Positions 26,004 to 36,034 of a stretch of DNA of 64,000 nucleotides are shown here, piece after piece. The notes beneath the pieces are model-generated. The model was not told where the DNA came from, did not search any database, and saw nothing but the letters and a program-made list of their open reading frames with translations. The position numbers and the translations under genes were made by a program. Within the stretch, counting starts at the first letter, position 1, and the number at the start of each line of letters is the position of its first letter. The stretch spans positions 22,923 to 86,922 of the forward strand of contig CAITVK010000098.1 of assembly GCA_903895845.1 (NCBI GenBank). The letters are read 5' to 3'. This stretch comes from an uncultured Chitinophagaceae bacterium (GTDB lineage: Bacteria > Bacteroidota > Bacteroidia > Chitinophagales > Chitinophagaceae).

Positions 26004-29000
26004 TTATTCCTTAATAAACCCAACCTTACTAGTGCTTCCATCGGTTGTTTGAATGCGTAGGTGATACACTCCAGCTTGTAACCTGCTTACATTGATTGCT
26101 GGATTGGTAGCATCTTTTAGGTATTGATAACTTACAACCCTTCCCAGATTATCAACCACCTCTACCGAAGTAATATGCGCACCATTGATGGTTAATACAC
26201 TTTTGGTAGGATTTGGATAGACTGTTAAATGGAAATTGTTGGAAGACAATTGAACAGTTACTACGTTACTGTAAGTGAAAGTACCCGATTTGTCTACAAT
26301 CTTCAAGCGATAATAATTTAATGTACTTGCAGTCGTAATCCGATCTGTGAAGCTGTACGAATCGATGCCATTGTTTCTGGCAGACACACTACCTACTTCG
26401 TTGAAAGTAAGTCCATTTGTGCTACTTTCAATTACAAAAGAAGCAGTACTTATTTCCTTGGCAGTATTCCATTGCAACAAAGTACCATTGCTTGCAGACT
26501 TTGCGGAGAATGAAGTCAACGAAACCGGAAGTGGATTGCTAACCAATATTACATTACTTGTAGCAGTAGGGTTGAGTACACACGGCGCATTGCTATTAAG
26601 AACACACCATACACTATCACCACTTACTAGTGCCGTATCTACATAAATACTATCAGTAGAAACAATTGCACTGTTTTTAAACCATTGATAAGATGGAGAA
26701 ACACCTGCATTGGTTGCAACTGCTGTAAATGTTTCGGTAGCGCCATTGATTGCAGATTTGATTGAAACATTAGGCGTTACGATAGGATTGATAGTAAGCA
26801 ACAAGGTATTGCTTGAAGTTGTATCGGCCAATAAGCAGCCCGCTGCACTTCTGATGAGGGTACAGTTGATGGTGATTTGCCCGGTGAAATGAGGGGCATA
26901 AGTCAGCGTATCTGATGAATAACCAGGAAGCGTAATGTTATCTATGCTCCATTGATACTTAGGTGCCGAACCTCCATTGGTAGGAGTGGCAGTAACTGTA
27001 ATTGGATTGCCACTGCATGAAGTATCGACAGATGCTTGTATGGTAACAGAAGCCGCTTCATTTGTAGTAATAACAGAAAGTACCAGATAGGCAATACTAT
27101 CACAACCTACCGCATTGGTGAGGCGAGCGGAATAAGTGCCCGCTGTAGAATAAGTAGTTCCATTGAAAGTGTAAGTACTGCCTGCACAGATGCTTGCTTT
27201 GGTAGTAGATGTAGAGGTATCCTTAACGGTTAATACCAATACTGCCAAACTATCACAACCTACCGCATTGGTTAGGCGAGCGGAATAATTGCCCGCTGTA
27301 GAATAAGTAGTTCCATTGAAGGTATAAGTACTGCCAGCACAGATACTCACCTTAGTAATAGATGTAGAGGTATCCTTAACGGTTAATACCAAAACTGCCA
27401 AACTATCACAACCTACCGCATTGGTTAGGTGGAATGAGTATGTGCCTGCCTTTGTATAACTGCTTCCATTGAAGGTGTATGAATTGCCTGCACAGATACT
27501 TACCTTAGTAGTAGAGGTAGAGGTATCCTTGACAGTTAATATCAGATGGGCAGCACTATCAGCACCAACACTATTGGTAAGGTGCACAGTATAACTACCA
27601 GCTGTATCGAAAGTAGAACCGTTGAAGATAACACTTGTTCCTGCACAGATGCTAGTGTCTGTAGTAGAGGAAGTAGCAGCGGATGTTACACTACCATACA
27701 CCGTGAAGTTGGTAATAGTAAACTGCGAAGCATTGGCTCTTGCAGCAGCATTCCACAGATAAACCCTTAGGTATAAAGTAGTGTTATTATTGACTAATAT
27801 ACTCAGGCCAGCTGTGTCGGCACCACTTACCAAATAACCAGCAGTTCTGTTTACTAAGTTACCTGTACTTCCAGTAGAGTCTAAGAAAGTGCTTGTTCCG
27901 TTAGCAAGCTGAGTAGAATCACCAACGGCATAGTTTACTGCATAGTAATTGGTTGTACTTGCCACAGTTCCGTTTCCTTTTAGAGTTATTCCGTTTATAT
28001 CCAACTTATACCCTTTCGCAGGACTAATTGCAAACTGTACATAAGCATTCTTGGCACTAGCAGTGTCGAAGGTTGCACCGGCACCATCAGCAGCAAATCC
28101 AGCAGTACGGGCTGCCCTCGTACCAAAAGTAATTGTTCTTCTTGTTACGGCAGGTACTTCCAGGATACCACTTCCATAGGTAATGCCCGCAACTACATTT
28201 TTACCGGCAGCAATAAATGGTGTAGTTGTTTTTATGCCCGTAATGATATTCGCTGTATTATAAACAAATCCTGTTGCGGTAATCACACCATTAGGTGTGG
28301 TTACAAATAGATCGCCAGTGGTGCCATTGCCTACTATGGCTAGAATTAGTGTATCGCTGACAACAGAGAAGCTTGCAGCTGGTGTGCCACCAAGACTAAC
28401 GGCAGTAGTACCAGTGAAGTTGACACCACTGATTGTTATGGTATCACCAATTGCTGCATTTGTTGGGAAGAATGAACTGATAACAGGGGAACAACTAATG
28501 AGGATATTGACGTTATGATAGATGCTATCGCACCCAATAGAACTCATCACAGTATCAATAAAGCTTGTACTGGAGGTATAGCTGACATTCTTATAGGTAA
28601 CTGAGGTACAGTTAATGTAATTTAAAGTATCAGTTGTAGCAGGGGCAGTTACTTTCAGTTTAAGGATAGCAGTGCTATCCCCGCCACCAGTATTGGTGAG
28701 ATGAGCAACATAAGAACCTGTTGTTGCGTAACTAGTGCCATTGAACAAGTATGAGCTACCATTACAGATAGTTGCATTGGTAATAGAAGAAGTAGCATCG
28801 GCAGTAACGCTACCACTCAACGTGAAGTTGGTAATAGTAAACTGAGAAGTATTGGCTCTTGCAGAAGCATTCCACAGATAAACCCTGATATAAATGGTTG
28901 ATCCATCCTTTACGGCAATGTTTTGTCCTGCGGTGTCTGCACCACTAGCCAGATAACCAGTAGTTCTATACAAAATATTACCTGCATTGCCAGTAGAGTC

Positions 29001-30584
29001 TAAGAAAGTGCTTCCTCCACTTGTAAATAAGGTAGAATCCCCAATTGCATAAGCTACCGCATAATAGTTTGTTGCACTTGCTACGGTACCATTTCCTTTG
29101 ATATTAATGCTGTTTATGTTTAGATTATAACCCAAAGCAGGGCTAACGGCAAACTGTACATACTGATTATTGGCATTAGCAGTATCAAAGGTTGTTGTGG
29201 TAGTGCCCGCAGCAAAACCACCTCCACCACCTGCACCAGCGGCTCTTCTTGTTCCGAAGATTATAGTGCCAGTTCTTACTGTTGGAACTTGTAGTATTCC
29301 GGCTCCAGCAGTAATAGAAGCTGTTACATTGCTACCCGCATTTAAGAATGGGGTTGTTGCCTTGATTCCTTTTATGATGTTTGCTGGGTTATAAGTGAAC
29401 CCAGGAAGAAACCCTGTTCCATTTGCGTTGGTTACATAGACATCTCCGGTTGTGCCAGTGCCAATTGTTGCAAGTAAAGTAGTATCGTTAACTACAGAAA
29501 ACCAGATTGCATTGGTACCTCCAAAACTAACATTTGTTGTTCCTGTAAAATTGATGCCTTTTATGGTAACAGTGTCGCCATTGGCAGCAGTGGTAGGTGT
29601 GAAGGAACTTACCACTGGGCTACAACTTATAGAGATGGTAACCACATTATAGACGCTGTCGCAACCTTGAAGTGTTCGAACAGTATCTGTAAACACAGTT
29701 GGAGAAGTGTATGTGGTTCCTTTAAAAGTAACGCCCGTACAACCAGTCAGATTGGTAGCAGTGGTAGTAGCGGGTGCACTTACTGTAAGATTTAAAGTTG
29801 CAGCACTATCTGCTCCCACACTGTTGAGGGTGTGATAAACATAAGTACCAGAAGTAGTATAACTCGTGCCATTAAATAAGTAAGATCCACCGGCACATAT
29901 AGAAGCATTTGTTGTAGATGCAGTTGCTTTTGTTACAGTTGCAGTACCGCTGATAACAAAGTTGTTGATGGTAAATACCGAGTTGTTAACCCTTGCTGCT
30001 GCACCCCACAGATATATACGCAAGTATAAGGTTGACCCATTATTTACAGTAATGTTTTGACCAACAGTATCGGCCCCACTAGCCAAATAGTTACTGGTTG
30101 TGTAAAGAATATTTCCAGTAACACCTGCCGAATCAAGGAATGTGCTTGTACCACCAGCAAACGCAGCGGTATCTCCTATAGAATAGGTAACTGCATAATA
30201 GTTTGTAGCACCTGCAATAGTGCCGATACCTCTTAGCGAAATACCAGTAATATTTAGGTCGTATCCAGCAACAGGACTAATAGCCCATTGCACCCATTCT
30301 CCTTTTGTATCGGCAGTTGCAAAAGTGGCAGTTCGTCCATCAGCAGCAAATCCACCAGTACGGGCATTACCGCTACCGAATGTGATGGTACCTCTAGCAG
30401 CAGCTGGGGCTCTAAGAACGCCAGCACCATTACTGATTGTAGCAGTTGCATTTTTGTTGGTAGTAATAAAGGGAGTAGTGGCCTTGATGCCACTAACAAT
30501 TGTCTGGGCATTTGACGACGACCCAATTATTACTAACAATAAAACTAGAAAGAAAGAAGACAAACTAATGTTGATACGTTTCAT
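26004..30584 (-). CDS. Large T9SS-secreted IPT/TIG repeat protein, adhesin-like
   Basis: A 1526-residue secreted protein. After a signal peptide (about 1-26) it contains three diverged copies of a roughly 190-residue module (GIKATTPFI .. TNYYAV.Y.IGD .. LYLRIYLW) separated by IPT/TIG domains (SFTPTTAANGDTVTIKGINF). At least six short SICAG-SYTFNG-type modules follow, of which three are nearly identical 51-residue tandem copies. A fibronectin-like region and a C-terminal type IX secretion sorting domain (LTVYPNPTKSVLTINGAH .. GVYHLRIQTTDGS) end the protein. It is exported by T9SS and anchored at or released from the surface, probably for adhesion. It has its own terminator and lies beside an exosortase operon. 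Confidence 0.88.
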   Translation of the reverse strand: MKRINISLSSFFLVLLLVIIGSSSNAQTIVSGIKATTPFITTNKNATATISNGAGVLRAPAAARGTITFGSGNARTGGFAADGRTATFATADTKGEWVQWAISPVAGYDLNITGISLRGIGTIAGATNYYAVTYSIGDTAAFAGGTSTFLDSAGVTGNILYTTSNYLASGADTVGQNITVNNGSTLYLRIYLWGAAARVNNSVFTINNFVISGTATVTKATASTTNASICAGGSYLFNGTSYTTSGTYVYHTLNSVGADSAATLNLTVSAPATTTATNLTGCTGVTFKGTTYTSPTVFTDTVRTLQGCDSVYNVVTISISCSPVVSSFTPTTAANGDTVTIKGINFTGTTNVSFGGTNAIWFSVVNDTTLLATIGTGTTGDVYVTNANGTGFLPGFTYNPANIIKGIKATTPFLNAGSNVTASITAGAGILQVPTVRTGTIIFGTRRAAGAGGGGGFAAGTTTTTFDTANANNQYVQFAVSPALGYNLNINSINIKGNGTVASATNYYAVAYAIGDSTLFTSGGSTFLDSTGNAGNILYRTTGYLASGADTAGQNIAVKDGSTIYIRVYLWNASARANTSQFTITNFTLSGSVTADATSSITNATICNGSSYLFNGTSYATTGSYVAHLTNTGGGDSTAILKLKVTAPATTDTLNYINCTSVTYKNVSYTSSTSFIDTVMSSIGCDSIYHNVNILISCSPVISSFFPTNAAIGDTITISGVNFTGTTAVSLGGTPAASFSVVSDTLILAIVGNGTTGDLFVTTPNGVITATGFVYNTANIITGIKTTTPFIAAGKNVVAGITYGSGILEVPAVTRRTITFGTRAARTAGFAADGAGATFDTASAKNAYVQFAISPAKGYKLDINGITLKGNGTVASTTNYYAVNYAVGDSTQLANGTSTFLDSTGSTGNLVNRTAGYLVSGADTAGLSILVNNNTTLYLRVYLWNAAARANASQFTITNFTVYGSVTSAATSSTTDTSICAGTSVIFNGSTFDTAGSYTVHLTNSVGADSAAHLILTVKDTSTSTTKVSICAGNSYTFNGSSYTKAGTYSFHLTNAVGCDSLAVLVLTVKDTSTSITKVSICAGSTYTFNGTTYSTAGNYSARLTNAVGCDSLAVLVLTVKDTSTSTTKASICAGSTYTFNGTTYSTAGTYSARLTNAVGCDSIAYLVLSVITTNEAASVTIQASVDTSCSGNPITVTATPTNGGSAPKYQWSIDNITLPGYSSDTLTYAPHFTGQITINCTLIRSAAGCLLADTTSSNTLLLTINPIVTPNVSIKSAINGATETFTAVATNAGVSPSYQWFKNSAIVSTDSIYVDTALVSGDSVWCVLNSNAPCVLNPTATSNVILVSNPLPVSLTSFSAKSASNGTLLQWNTAKEISTASFVIESSTNGLTFNEVGSVSARNNGIDSYSFTDRITTASTLNYYRLKIVDKSGTFTYSNVVTVQLSSNNFHLTVYPNPTKSVLTINGAHITSVEVVDNLGRVVSYQYLKDATNPAINVSRLQAGVYHLRIQTTDGSTSKVGFIKE
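27096..27554 (-). repeat. 153-bp tandem repeat inside the T9SS protein
   Basis: Three nearly identical 153-bp units (51 codons) begin at 27096, 27249 and 27402. A shared block ACTATCACAACCTACCGC marks each start. High nucleotide identity compared with the other, diverged modules suggests recent duplication or gene conversion and possible length variation between strains. Confidence 0.8.
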
Positions 30585-30798
30585 TACTAAGTTGTTTTTT
30601 GAGTACTTAAATTGTTAAAGAGTTAAATAGATATCAGGTCTATTCATTTAAAAAACGAATAAACCTTGATAAGGATGCCTCAAAGTTTTTTTGCGCTGCC
30701 TGAGAAATTGTTTTTTCTTGAGTAAAAAGTAAGCAATTGCAGATAAAATAAACAAGTTGTTGACTGACAACCGTAAATAAGTTATAAACCAAGCATAC

Positions 30799-31185
30799 TT
30801 AATTCTTTACAAAATACTTTTCAGAATATTTTAGCAGGCAGAAAGTACAGAAGGTAAATACTGATAATCCAATATTGGCACTTCCATTATACAGAAAGCT
30901 ATTGGGCATGAAGCCTGTAGCAAAAAGTCCCCATCTTATTAAAAAGTAAATTGAATTGAATACATAAATCCCGAGCCAGCTGTAGGTCAGCCATTTGGCA
31001 GCACTAGATTTAAGGTAGAACCAACCTGATATCCCATTAGTCATCAGCATGAGCAAAACAAAGAAAGATAGTCCGTTTATCGGCCAACTCAGGTGTCCTG
31101 CCCACTTTGTCTCTATTAAGTAATGTGTAGCTATGTCTACAACCAAAATGATGAAGAATATGACAAGCAGCTTTACGTATTTCAT
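30799..31185 (-). CDS. Small membrane protein of the exosortase operon
   Basis: A 128-residue protein with about four hydrophobic helices and no recognised domain. It starts 24 bp after the exosortase stop codon, so it is co-transcribed with it. Exosortase loci in Bacteroidota often include a short polytopic partner. I assign it to that role by position only. Confidence 0.7.
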   Translation of the reverse strand: MKYVKLLVIFFIILVVDIATHYLIETKWAGHLSWPINGLSFFVLLMLMTNGISGWFYLKSSAAKWLTYSWLGIYVFNSIYFLIRWGLFATGFMPNSFLYNGSANIGLSVFTFCTFCLLKYSEKYFVKN

Positions 31186-31209
31186 GGTATAAAGTTATTT
31201 TAATAGTCT

Positions 31210-31776
31210 TTATTCAGTTGGTTTTGTTATAAAAACACGCAAATATGAAACACATAAAATGAAGATGAATGCATAAACAATAAAAGCAAAGGCATAATGA
31301 TGAGCAAAGTCTGTCCATTCAGGTTTATTCATATTCAGCCAAGTAAGCGAAAAACACCTGATAATGTTGAGTATAAATATTGTTGCTATTCCCAGAATAG
31401 CAAAAAGCAACTTTCTTCCTAAAGCACCAGGCACACAAAGAAAAAAACACAAATAAGCCTGATAAAGTAGCAATGCATTGCAGCCATCGGTTATGTAAAG
31501 TACCCGCGTGGAACCAAAGTATATCTCTTGAAAACCATATTCTAATGGCGTAGTTACAAAGCCAGGTTCATAAAAAAGATTCAGTGTTTTGGCGGTTACA
31601 TCAGATGTTAGAAAAGTTAAATCGCGGTTTGGCCAGTGTCCCTGAACAAAAAGAAAATGATTTGCCAGGGTAATAATTATCCATAGTATAATTGCCCTGA
31701 TTGCAAACCGTCGGAGTATGGGCGGTATCGCCTCATACTGTTTAGTTACGTTGTTGATCCATTCGGCTGTTTCCAT
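31210..31776 (-). CDS. Exosortase/archaeosortase family protein
   Basis: A 188-residue polytopic membrane transpeptidase. The exosortase catalytic triad is visible: C99 in TDGCNAL, R140 in LNIIRC and H159/H160 in FAHHYAF. These enzymes cut a C-terminal sorting signal and transfer the protein to an envelope or exopolysaccharide acceptor. It is the middle gene of a three-gene operon of membrane proteins. No PEP-CTERM-like substrate is seen in the window, and the adjacent large secreted protein has a T9SS tail instead. The Xrt subtype is not assigned. Confidence 0.88.
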   Translation of the reverse strand: METAEWINNVTKQYEAIPPILRRFAIRAIILWIIITLANHFLFVQGHWPNRDLTFLTSDVTAKTLNLFYEPGFVTTPLEYGFQEIYFGSTRVLYITDGCNALLLYQAYLCFFLCVPGALGRKLLFAILGIATIFILNIIRCFSLTWLNMNKPEWTDFAHHYAFAFIVYAFIFILCVSYLRVFITKPTE

Positions 31777-31813
31777 TATTTATACTTAAATTTTCACCAT
31801 AGTAACAAATACT

Positions 31814-32623
31814 TTAGCTATTGGGATAGTACAAGTTGCGTTTTTTTCTGTATTCCCTATTTTTCTTGCTGAAAAGCTTTTCTCTTTCTAATTGGTTGGT
31901 CTTAAAATATGTAATAATCCCCCCAACAATCAACAACTGCGATAACCCATAGCTAAGTGCTACAATTGGATAGAGCCTGACATTTATCTCTGTCTCCGCA
32001 AAGTTTGAATACGCATAAACTACATTCTGTAAGATTATTAACAGAATTGCTCCAAACAACTGATAAATAGCTGGATACAACTTCGGCAAAGTAACCAGTG
32101 AACTTACTACTGCCAACAATATTGAAAGCAGAAGCGCATCAAAATAGAAGGGGACACTTGAAAACTTTAATCCAAAATGTAGAAAGTATTTTAGGTAAAC
32201 ACTTCCAAGAAAAAAACTAGTTAAGAAAATAATACCATTCAGTGGATTTATTTTGATTGTTGCTTCAGTTGTGAGAACCCGTTTCCAAAGACTTATGAAA
32301 ATAAAAATATAAATCGGATAAATTAGTAAGTACAGACTAACGCAGGTTATCAGCGAGAAAAATGTAGAACGGGTCGCAAAAATATCAGAAAGCAATGACA
32401 ATGAAAGTGCTGCCCAGAGTAATATTATCTCAATCCGAATAACTGAATTTGTTTTTCTTTTAATTGATTTCCTTGTTGACAAATAAATCATCAGACAAGG
32501 CATCAGCAAAGGGCGAACAAGAAATCTCTTTTCAAACTTGCCATTATAAAGTAAATAACAATCTGCAAGCAGAGCGAAAAAATAAATGCTCAATAGAATT
32601 ATCCTTGATACCCGCTTTAACAT
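31814..32623 (-). CDS. Polytopic membrane protein, first gene of the exosortase operon
   Basis: A 269-residue protein with about eight hydrophobic helices and a basic C-terminus (REKLFSKKNREYRKKRN). It is separated by 37 bp from the exosortase. No domain is recognised. Its position suggests a dedicated partner of the exosortase, for example in substrate presentation or glycan handling, but this is inference. Confidence 0.7.
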   Translation of the reverse strand: MLKRVSRIILLSIYFFALLADCYLLYNGKFEKRFLVRPLLMPCLMIYLSTRKSIKRKTNSVIRIEIILLWAALSLSLLSDIFATRSTFFSLITCVSLYLLIYPIYIFIFISLWKRVLTTEATIKINPLNGIIFLTSFFLGSVYLKYFLHFGLKFSSVPFYFDALLLSILLAVVSSLVTLPKLYPAIYQLFGAILLIILQNVVYAYSNFAETEINVRLYPIVALSYGLSQLLIVGGIITYFKTNQLEREKLFSKKNREYRKKRNLYYPNS

Positions 32624-32796
32624 TTCAACTTTTGTTTTTGCAAGAATAATGATTCCTACAGATAAAAATAATGGAGCACTGATAAAATGCTCAACATAAA
32701 GCTATTAAAAAGTGGTGGATAGGATACATTTCTAATCAATTCACCCCAAAATACTTCCCAAATGCCCCTTGCGCTTTTTCAAATACTTTATTTCAG

Positions 32797-32804
32797 CATC
32801 TTTG
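32797..32804 (+). promoter_or_regulatory. Candidate -7 element (CATCTTTG)
   Basis: A one-mismatch match to TAnnTTTG, 20 bp before the ATG of the TonB-dependent receptor. Confidence 0.35.
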
Positions 32805-32824
32805 CGTTGTAAACAAAAACAATC

Positions 32825-35050
32825 ATGCACCCAACTTCTAAATGGTTATTCACGTTCCTTATGGTTCTTGTTGTAGCCAATCTTGCTGCTCAAACACGGG
32901 TTAGTGGCATTGTAAAAGACAATCATGGCAGGGTAATAAAGGGTGTCACCATTTCCATAAAAAATAGTTATGATGGTGGCGCCTCTGACTCCACCGGAAA
33001 ATTTTCTTTTAAATGTTATGATAAAGGTCTTCAGACCATCATCGCAAAGAGTATTGGTTACAAAACTGTTCAACAGCCAATCGTATTATCTGGCACTCCG
33101 CTTACTGTAAACTTTTCTTTGCACGAAGAAATTAATGAACTCACAGCTGTTACTGTCACTGCGGGTAGTTTTGAAGCAGGTGATAAAAAACGTGCTGCAA
33201 CTGTTCTGAATTCGCTTGATGTGGTAACCGTTGGTGGTGCAAATGGTGACATTACAAATGCACTCAAAACATTGCCGGGTGCACAACAAGTAGGTGAACA
33301 AGAAGGGTTGTTTGTAAGAGGCGGTACTGGTTACGAGACAAAGCAATTTATTGATGGCACGATGGTCGCCAATCCATATGGTGCAAGTGTGCCGGACATT
33401 GCAAGTCGAGGGCGCTTCTCCCCATTTTTGTTTAAGGGAACCGTTTTCAGTACGGGTGGTTATTCTGCACAATATGGACAGGCTTTGAGTAGTGCCGTCA
33501 TCTTGGAAACGATTGATTTACCTGAATCTTCTCAAGCTTCTGCTTCTGTATCCAGTGTTTTTGTGGGGGGAGGCTTGCAGGAATTAGCCAAGAATAAGAA
33601 GTCGTCTTGGGGAATCAATTATGGCTACACCAATCTTGCTCTTTACTTCGCTTTGGTTCCACAAGGTCCTGCCTATTTCCATCTTCCGGAATTTCATTCG
33701 CTCGATGCTAACTTTCGTATCAAAACAAAGAAGGGTGGAATGATTAAGTATTATACCACTTTTGGGGCTAGCAATATTGGAATCCGTCGTCCTAATATCG
33801 ATTCTTCTTTACTGAATAATGCGTATGGAATCATCAATTACAACTGGTATAATAACCTTAGCTGGCGCGAATATTTAGGTAAAGGTTGGCACATGAACCT
33901 TGGAAGCAGCTTCAGCATCAATACAGACAAAATAAATCTTCAGATACAAAACCAACTGAATCAGCGTGCTTTTACAAACATCAGTTATATAGACAGCATC
34001 AATACGGCAATAACGAGTCATCAGGATTTAAGTCAGGTTAAAGCTGTGTTCGAAAAGAAGTTATCTGGGATAAGTGCCATCCGTTTTGGTGGGGAATATT
34101 GGTATGGAACGGTGAAAAGTATTGTGAAAGATACCAATCATTTATTGACAGACAATTTCGCTTCCCTATTCAGCGAAGCAGATATATATCTTACCAATGA
34201 TTTGGCAGCAAAAATTGGAGTTCGTGGGGAGTATTCATCACAAGTTAATCAGTTTAATGTAGCACCTCGCCTTTCGCTTGCCTACAAAACAGGAGCGCAT
34301 TCACAAATGAGTGCCGCGTATGGTCAATTTTATCAGAAGCCAGAGAATACTTACTACTACTATGGCAATCAAAACTTGGGCTATGTAAAGGCAACGCATT
34401 ACTTGCTGAATTATATGCGGACAACTACCCTGCAAACATTCCGTCTGGAGGCATTTTATAAACAATATGACAACTTGATAGAAACGCCGCCTACCTATCA
34501 GTTCGACAATAAGGGAAGTGGCTATGCACAAGGCGTAGAGTTATTCTGGCGTGATAAGAAAACCATCAAGGATCTGGATTATTGGTTTAGTTATTCTTAT
34601 CTCGATACCAAACGTCAGTTCGACAAGTACCCTTCGCAATTGGCACCCACTTTTGCTGCCAAACACACGGCTTCTTTGGTAGTGAAGAAGTTTTTTACCA
34701 AGCTAAACACTGGCTTTAACTTCACGTATAGTTATGCCAGTGGAAGACCCTATTATTACTTTCAGTCCGTTGGAAATAAATATACTGTCGGCGATGAGGG
34801 TACAACGAAGGATTATAATACATTTGGGTGCAGCGTAAATTATCTTACCAAGATAAAGAAATCTTTTGTAGTGTTTGTTGCAAGTGTCACCAATGTATTT
34901 AATAGCAGCAATGTATATGGATACAATTACAATCACAACGGCACGTACAAGGCAGAGATAAATCCGCCGGCACCACGATTCTTTTTCTTAGGGGCATTTA
35001 TCAGTTGGGGCGTGGACAGGAGGCAAGATGCAATTAACAATAACTTATAG
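32825..35050 (+). CDS. TonB-dependent receptor with carboxypeptidase-regulatory-like domain
   Basis: A 741-residue outer-membrane transporter. A signal peptide (about 1-22), a carboxypeptidase-regulatory-like beta-sandwich (about 24-105), a plug domain (VFSTGGYSAQYGQALSSAVILET region) and a barrel follow. It lacks the SusC consensus and has no SusD partner, so it is more like a siderophore, metal or vitamin receptor, with unknown ligand. The following small exported protein, 96 bp away, may be co-expressed. Confidence 0.88.
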   Translation: MHPTSKWLFTFLMVLVVANLAAQTRVSGIVKDNHGRVIKGVTISIKNSYDGGASDSTGKFSFKCYDKGLQTIIAKSIGYKTVQQPIVLSGTPLTVNFSLHEEINELTAVTVTAGSFEAGDKKRAATVLNSLDVVTVGGANGDITNALKTLPGAQQVGEQEGLFVRGGTGYETKQFIDGTMVANPYGASVPDIASRGRFSPFLFKGTVFSTGGYSAQYGQALSSAVILETIDLPESSQASASVSSVFVGGGLQELAKNKKSSWGINYGYTNLALYFALVPQGPAYFHLPEFHSLDANFRIKTKKGGMIKYYTTFGASNIGIRRPNIDSSLLNNAYGIINYNWYNNLSWREYLGKGWHMNLGSSFSINTDKINLQIQNQLNQRAFTNISYIDSINTAITSHQDLSQVKAVFEKKLSGISAIRFGGEYWYGTVKSIVKDTNHLLTDNFASLFSEADIYLTNDLAAKIGVRGEYSSQVNQFNVAPRLSLAYKTGAHSQMSAAYGQFYQKPENTYYYYGNQNLGYVKATHYLLNYMRTTTLQTFRLEAFYKQYDNLIETPPTYQFDNKGSGYAQGVELFWRDKKTIKDLDYWFSYSYLDTKRQFDKYPSQLAPTFAAKHTASLVVKKFFTKLNTGFNFTYSYASGRPYYYFQSVGNKYTVGDEGTTKDYNTFGCSVNYLTKIKKSFVVFVASVTNVFNSSNVYGYNYNHNGTYKAEINPPAPRFFFLGAFISWGVDRRQDAINNNL

Positions 35051-35133
35051 CCCCCTCCCCTAAAGGGGCGTCATGGAAAATGGGACAAATATATTTTTTT
35101 AACTCTCCTTGTCTCCCTTTAGGGGATAGGGGC
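35050..35133. repeat. Inverted CCCCTAAAGGGG repeat
   Basis: Two inverted arms (35050-35068 and 35115-35133), each built around CCCCTAAAGGG, flank a 46-bp A/T-rich middle. This is a common Bacteroidota intergenic repeat type. It lies between the TonB receptor and the next gene and could fold as an mRNA hairpin or act as an attenuator. Confidence 0.55.
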
Positions 35134-35146
35134 AAAACAAACAACA

Positions 35147-35770
35147 ATGAAAAAAGTACTCGTTATCATCAGCCTGTTAGTGGCTACAGTGGTTAATGCG
35201 CAATCCAAGTTTGAGGATGCCATGACAAGAGGTTTAGGACAGTTAAAAGATGCAAAGACCGCATCTGACCTCACGGATGTTTCCTCTTTTTTTGAAAGAG
35301 TAGGAGACGCCGAAAAAACACAGTGGCTACCTTATTATTATGCGGCATTGTCTCTTTATAGAAGTGCTTGGGTAGATAAATCCGCTGATAAGGACAAAAT
35401 TGCAGATAAATGCAAGGACTTTATCACCAAAGCTCAAGTAATAGAAAACAATGCAGACTTATATTGCCTGGTGCAACAAGTGGTAATCCTACAATTGATG
35501 GTAGATCCAATGAGTCGTTGGCAAACCTATGGTGCGCTTGCAAAAGATGCACTTGCTGATGCTACCAAAGCAGATCCTACCAACCCACGCATCTACTACT
35601 TGCAAGGCATGACAACCTTCAATACGCCTGAAGCTTATGGCGGTGGTAAAGCATTGGCTAAACCTATGTTTCAGAAGTCGGTAGATTTATTCAAGACTTA
35701 TGTTCCTAAGCCTTTCTATCCAGATTGGGGTAAGGAAGATGCAGAGAAGATGTTGGAACAGTGCAAGTAA
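35147..35770 (+). CDS. Exported protein of unknown function
   Basis: A 207-residue protein with a signal peptide (MKKVLVIISLLVATVVNA). It is helical, with a TPR-like repeat character (GALAKDALADATKADPTNPRIYYLQGMTTF), and is probably periplasmic. It follows a TonB-dependent receptor on the same strand and is closed by a terminator at 35801. No specific function is recognised. Confidence 0.75.
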   Translation: MKKVLVIISLLVATVVNAQSKFEDAMTRGLGQLKDAKTASDLTDVSSFFERVGDAEKTQWLPYYYAALSLYRSAWVDKSADKDKIADKCKDFITKAQVIENNADLYCLVQQVVILQLMVDPMSRWQTYGALAKDALADATKADPTNPRIYYLQGMTTFNTPEAYGGGKALAKPMFQKSVDLFKTYVPKPFYPDWGKEDAEKMLEQCK

Positions 35771-35800
35771 AGAATTGATAAGTTATACTTACCCTTGTTA

Positions 35801-35846
35801 CATCAAGAGTGCTACTTAAGACTTAGTAGAACTCTTGATGTTTTGG
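35801..35846 (+). terminator. Intrinsic terminator after the exported protein
   Basis: A two-part hairpin: CATCAAGAGT pairs with ACTCTTGATG, and inside it CTACT pairs with AGTAG. A TTTT tail follows. It covers the sequence that an upstream TTG start of the next gene would need, so that longer start is unlikely. Confidence 0.75.
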
Positions 35847-36034
35847 TGCTATTAGAAAGGAAATTCTATCTATCACAATCAAACCCTGAATTTAATTGTG
35901 TTCTACAATCTCCAATAGAAATCTATTATTTATTACTGCTCGGGCTTTTGTGTAATATTGATACCTCGTGCGTCACACTAAACTGTTGTGGTGAACTATT
36001 ACACTTATTTTTGTTGATATTATACTTCTGTTTT

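Noticed and set aside
35795..36034. N-terminal extension of the acetyltransferase-like gene
   Set aside because: It starts at TTG inside a clear terminator hairpin and has no match to the family.
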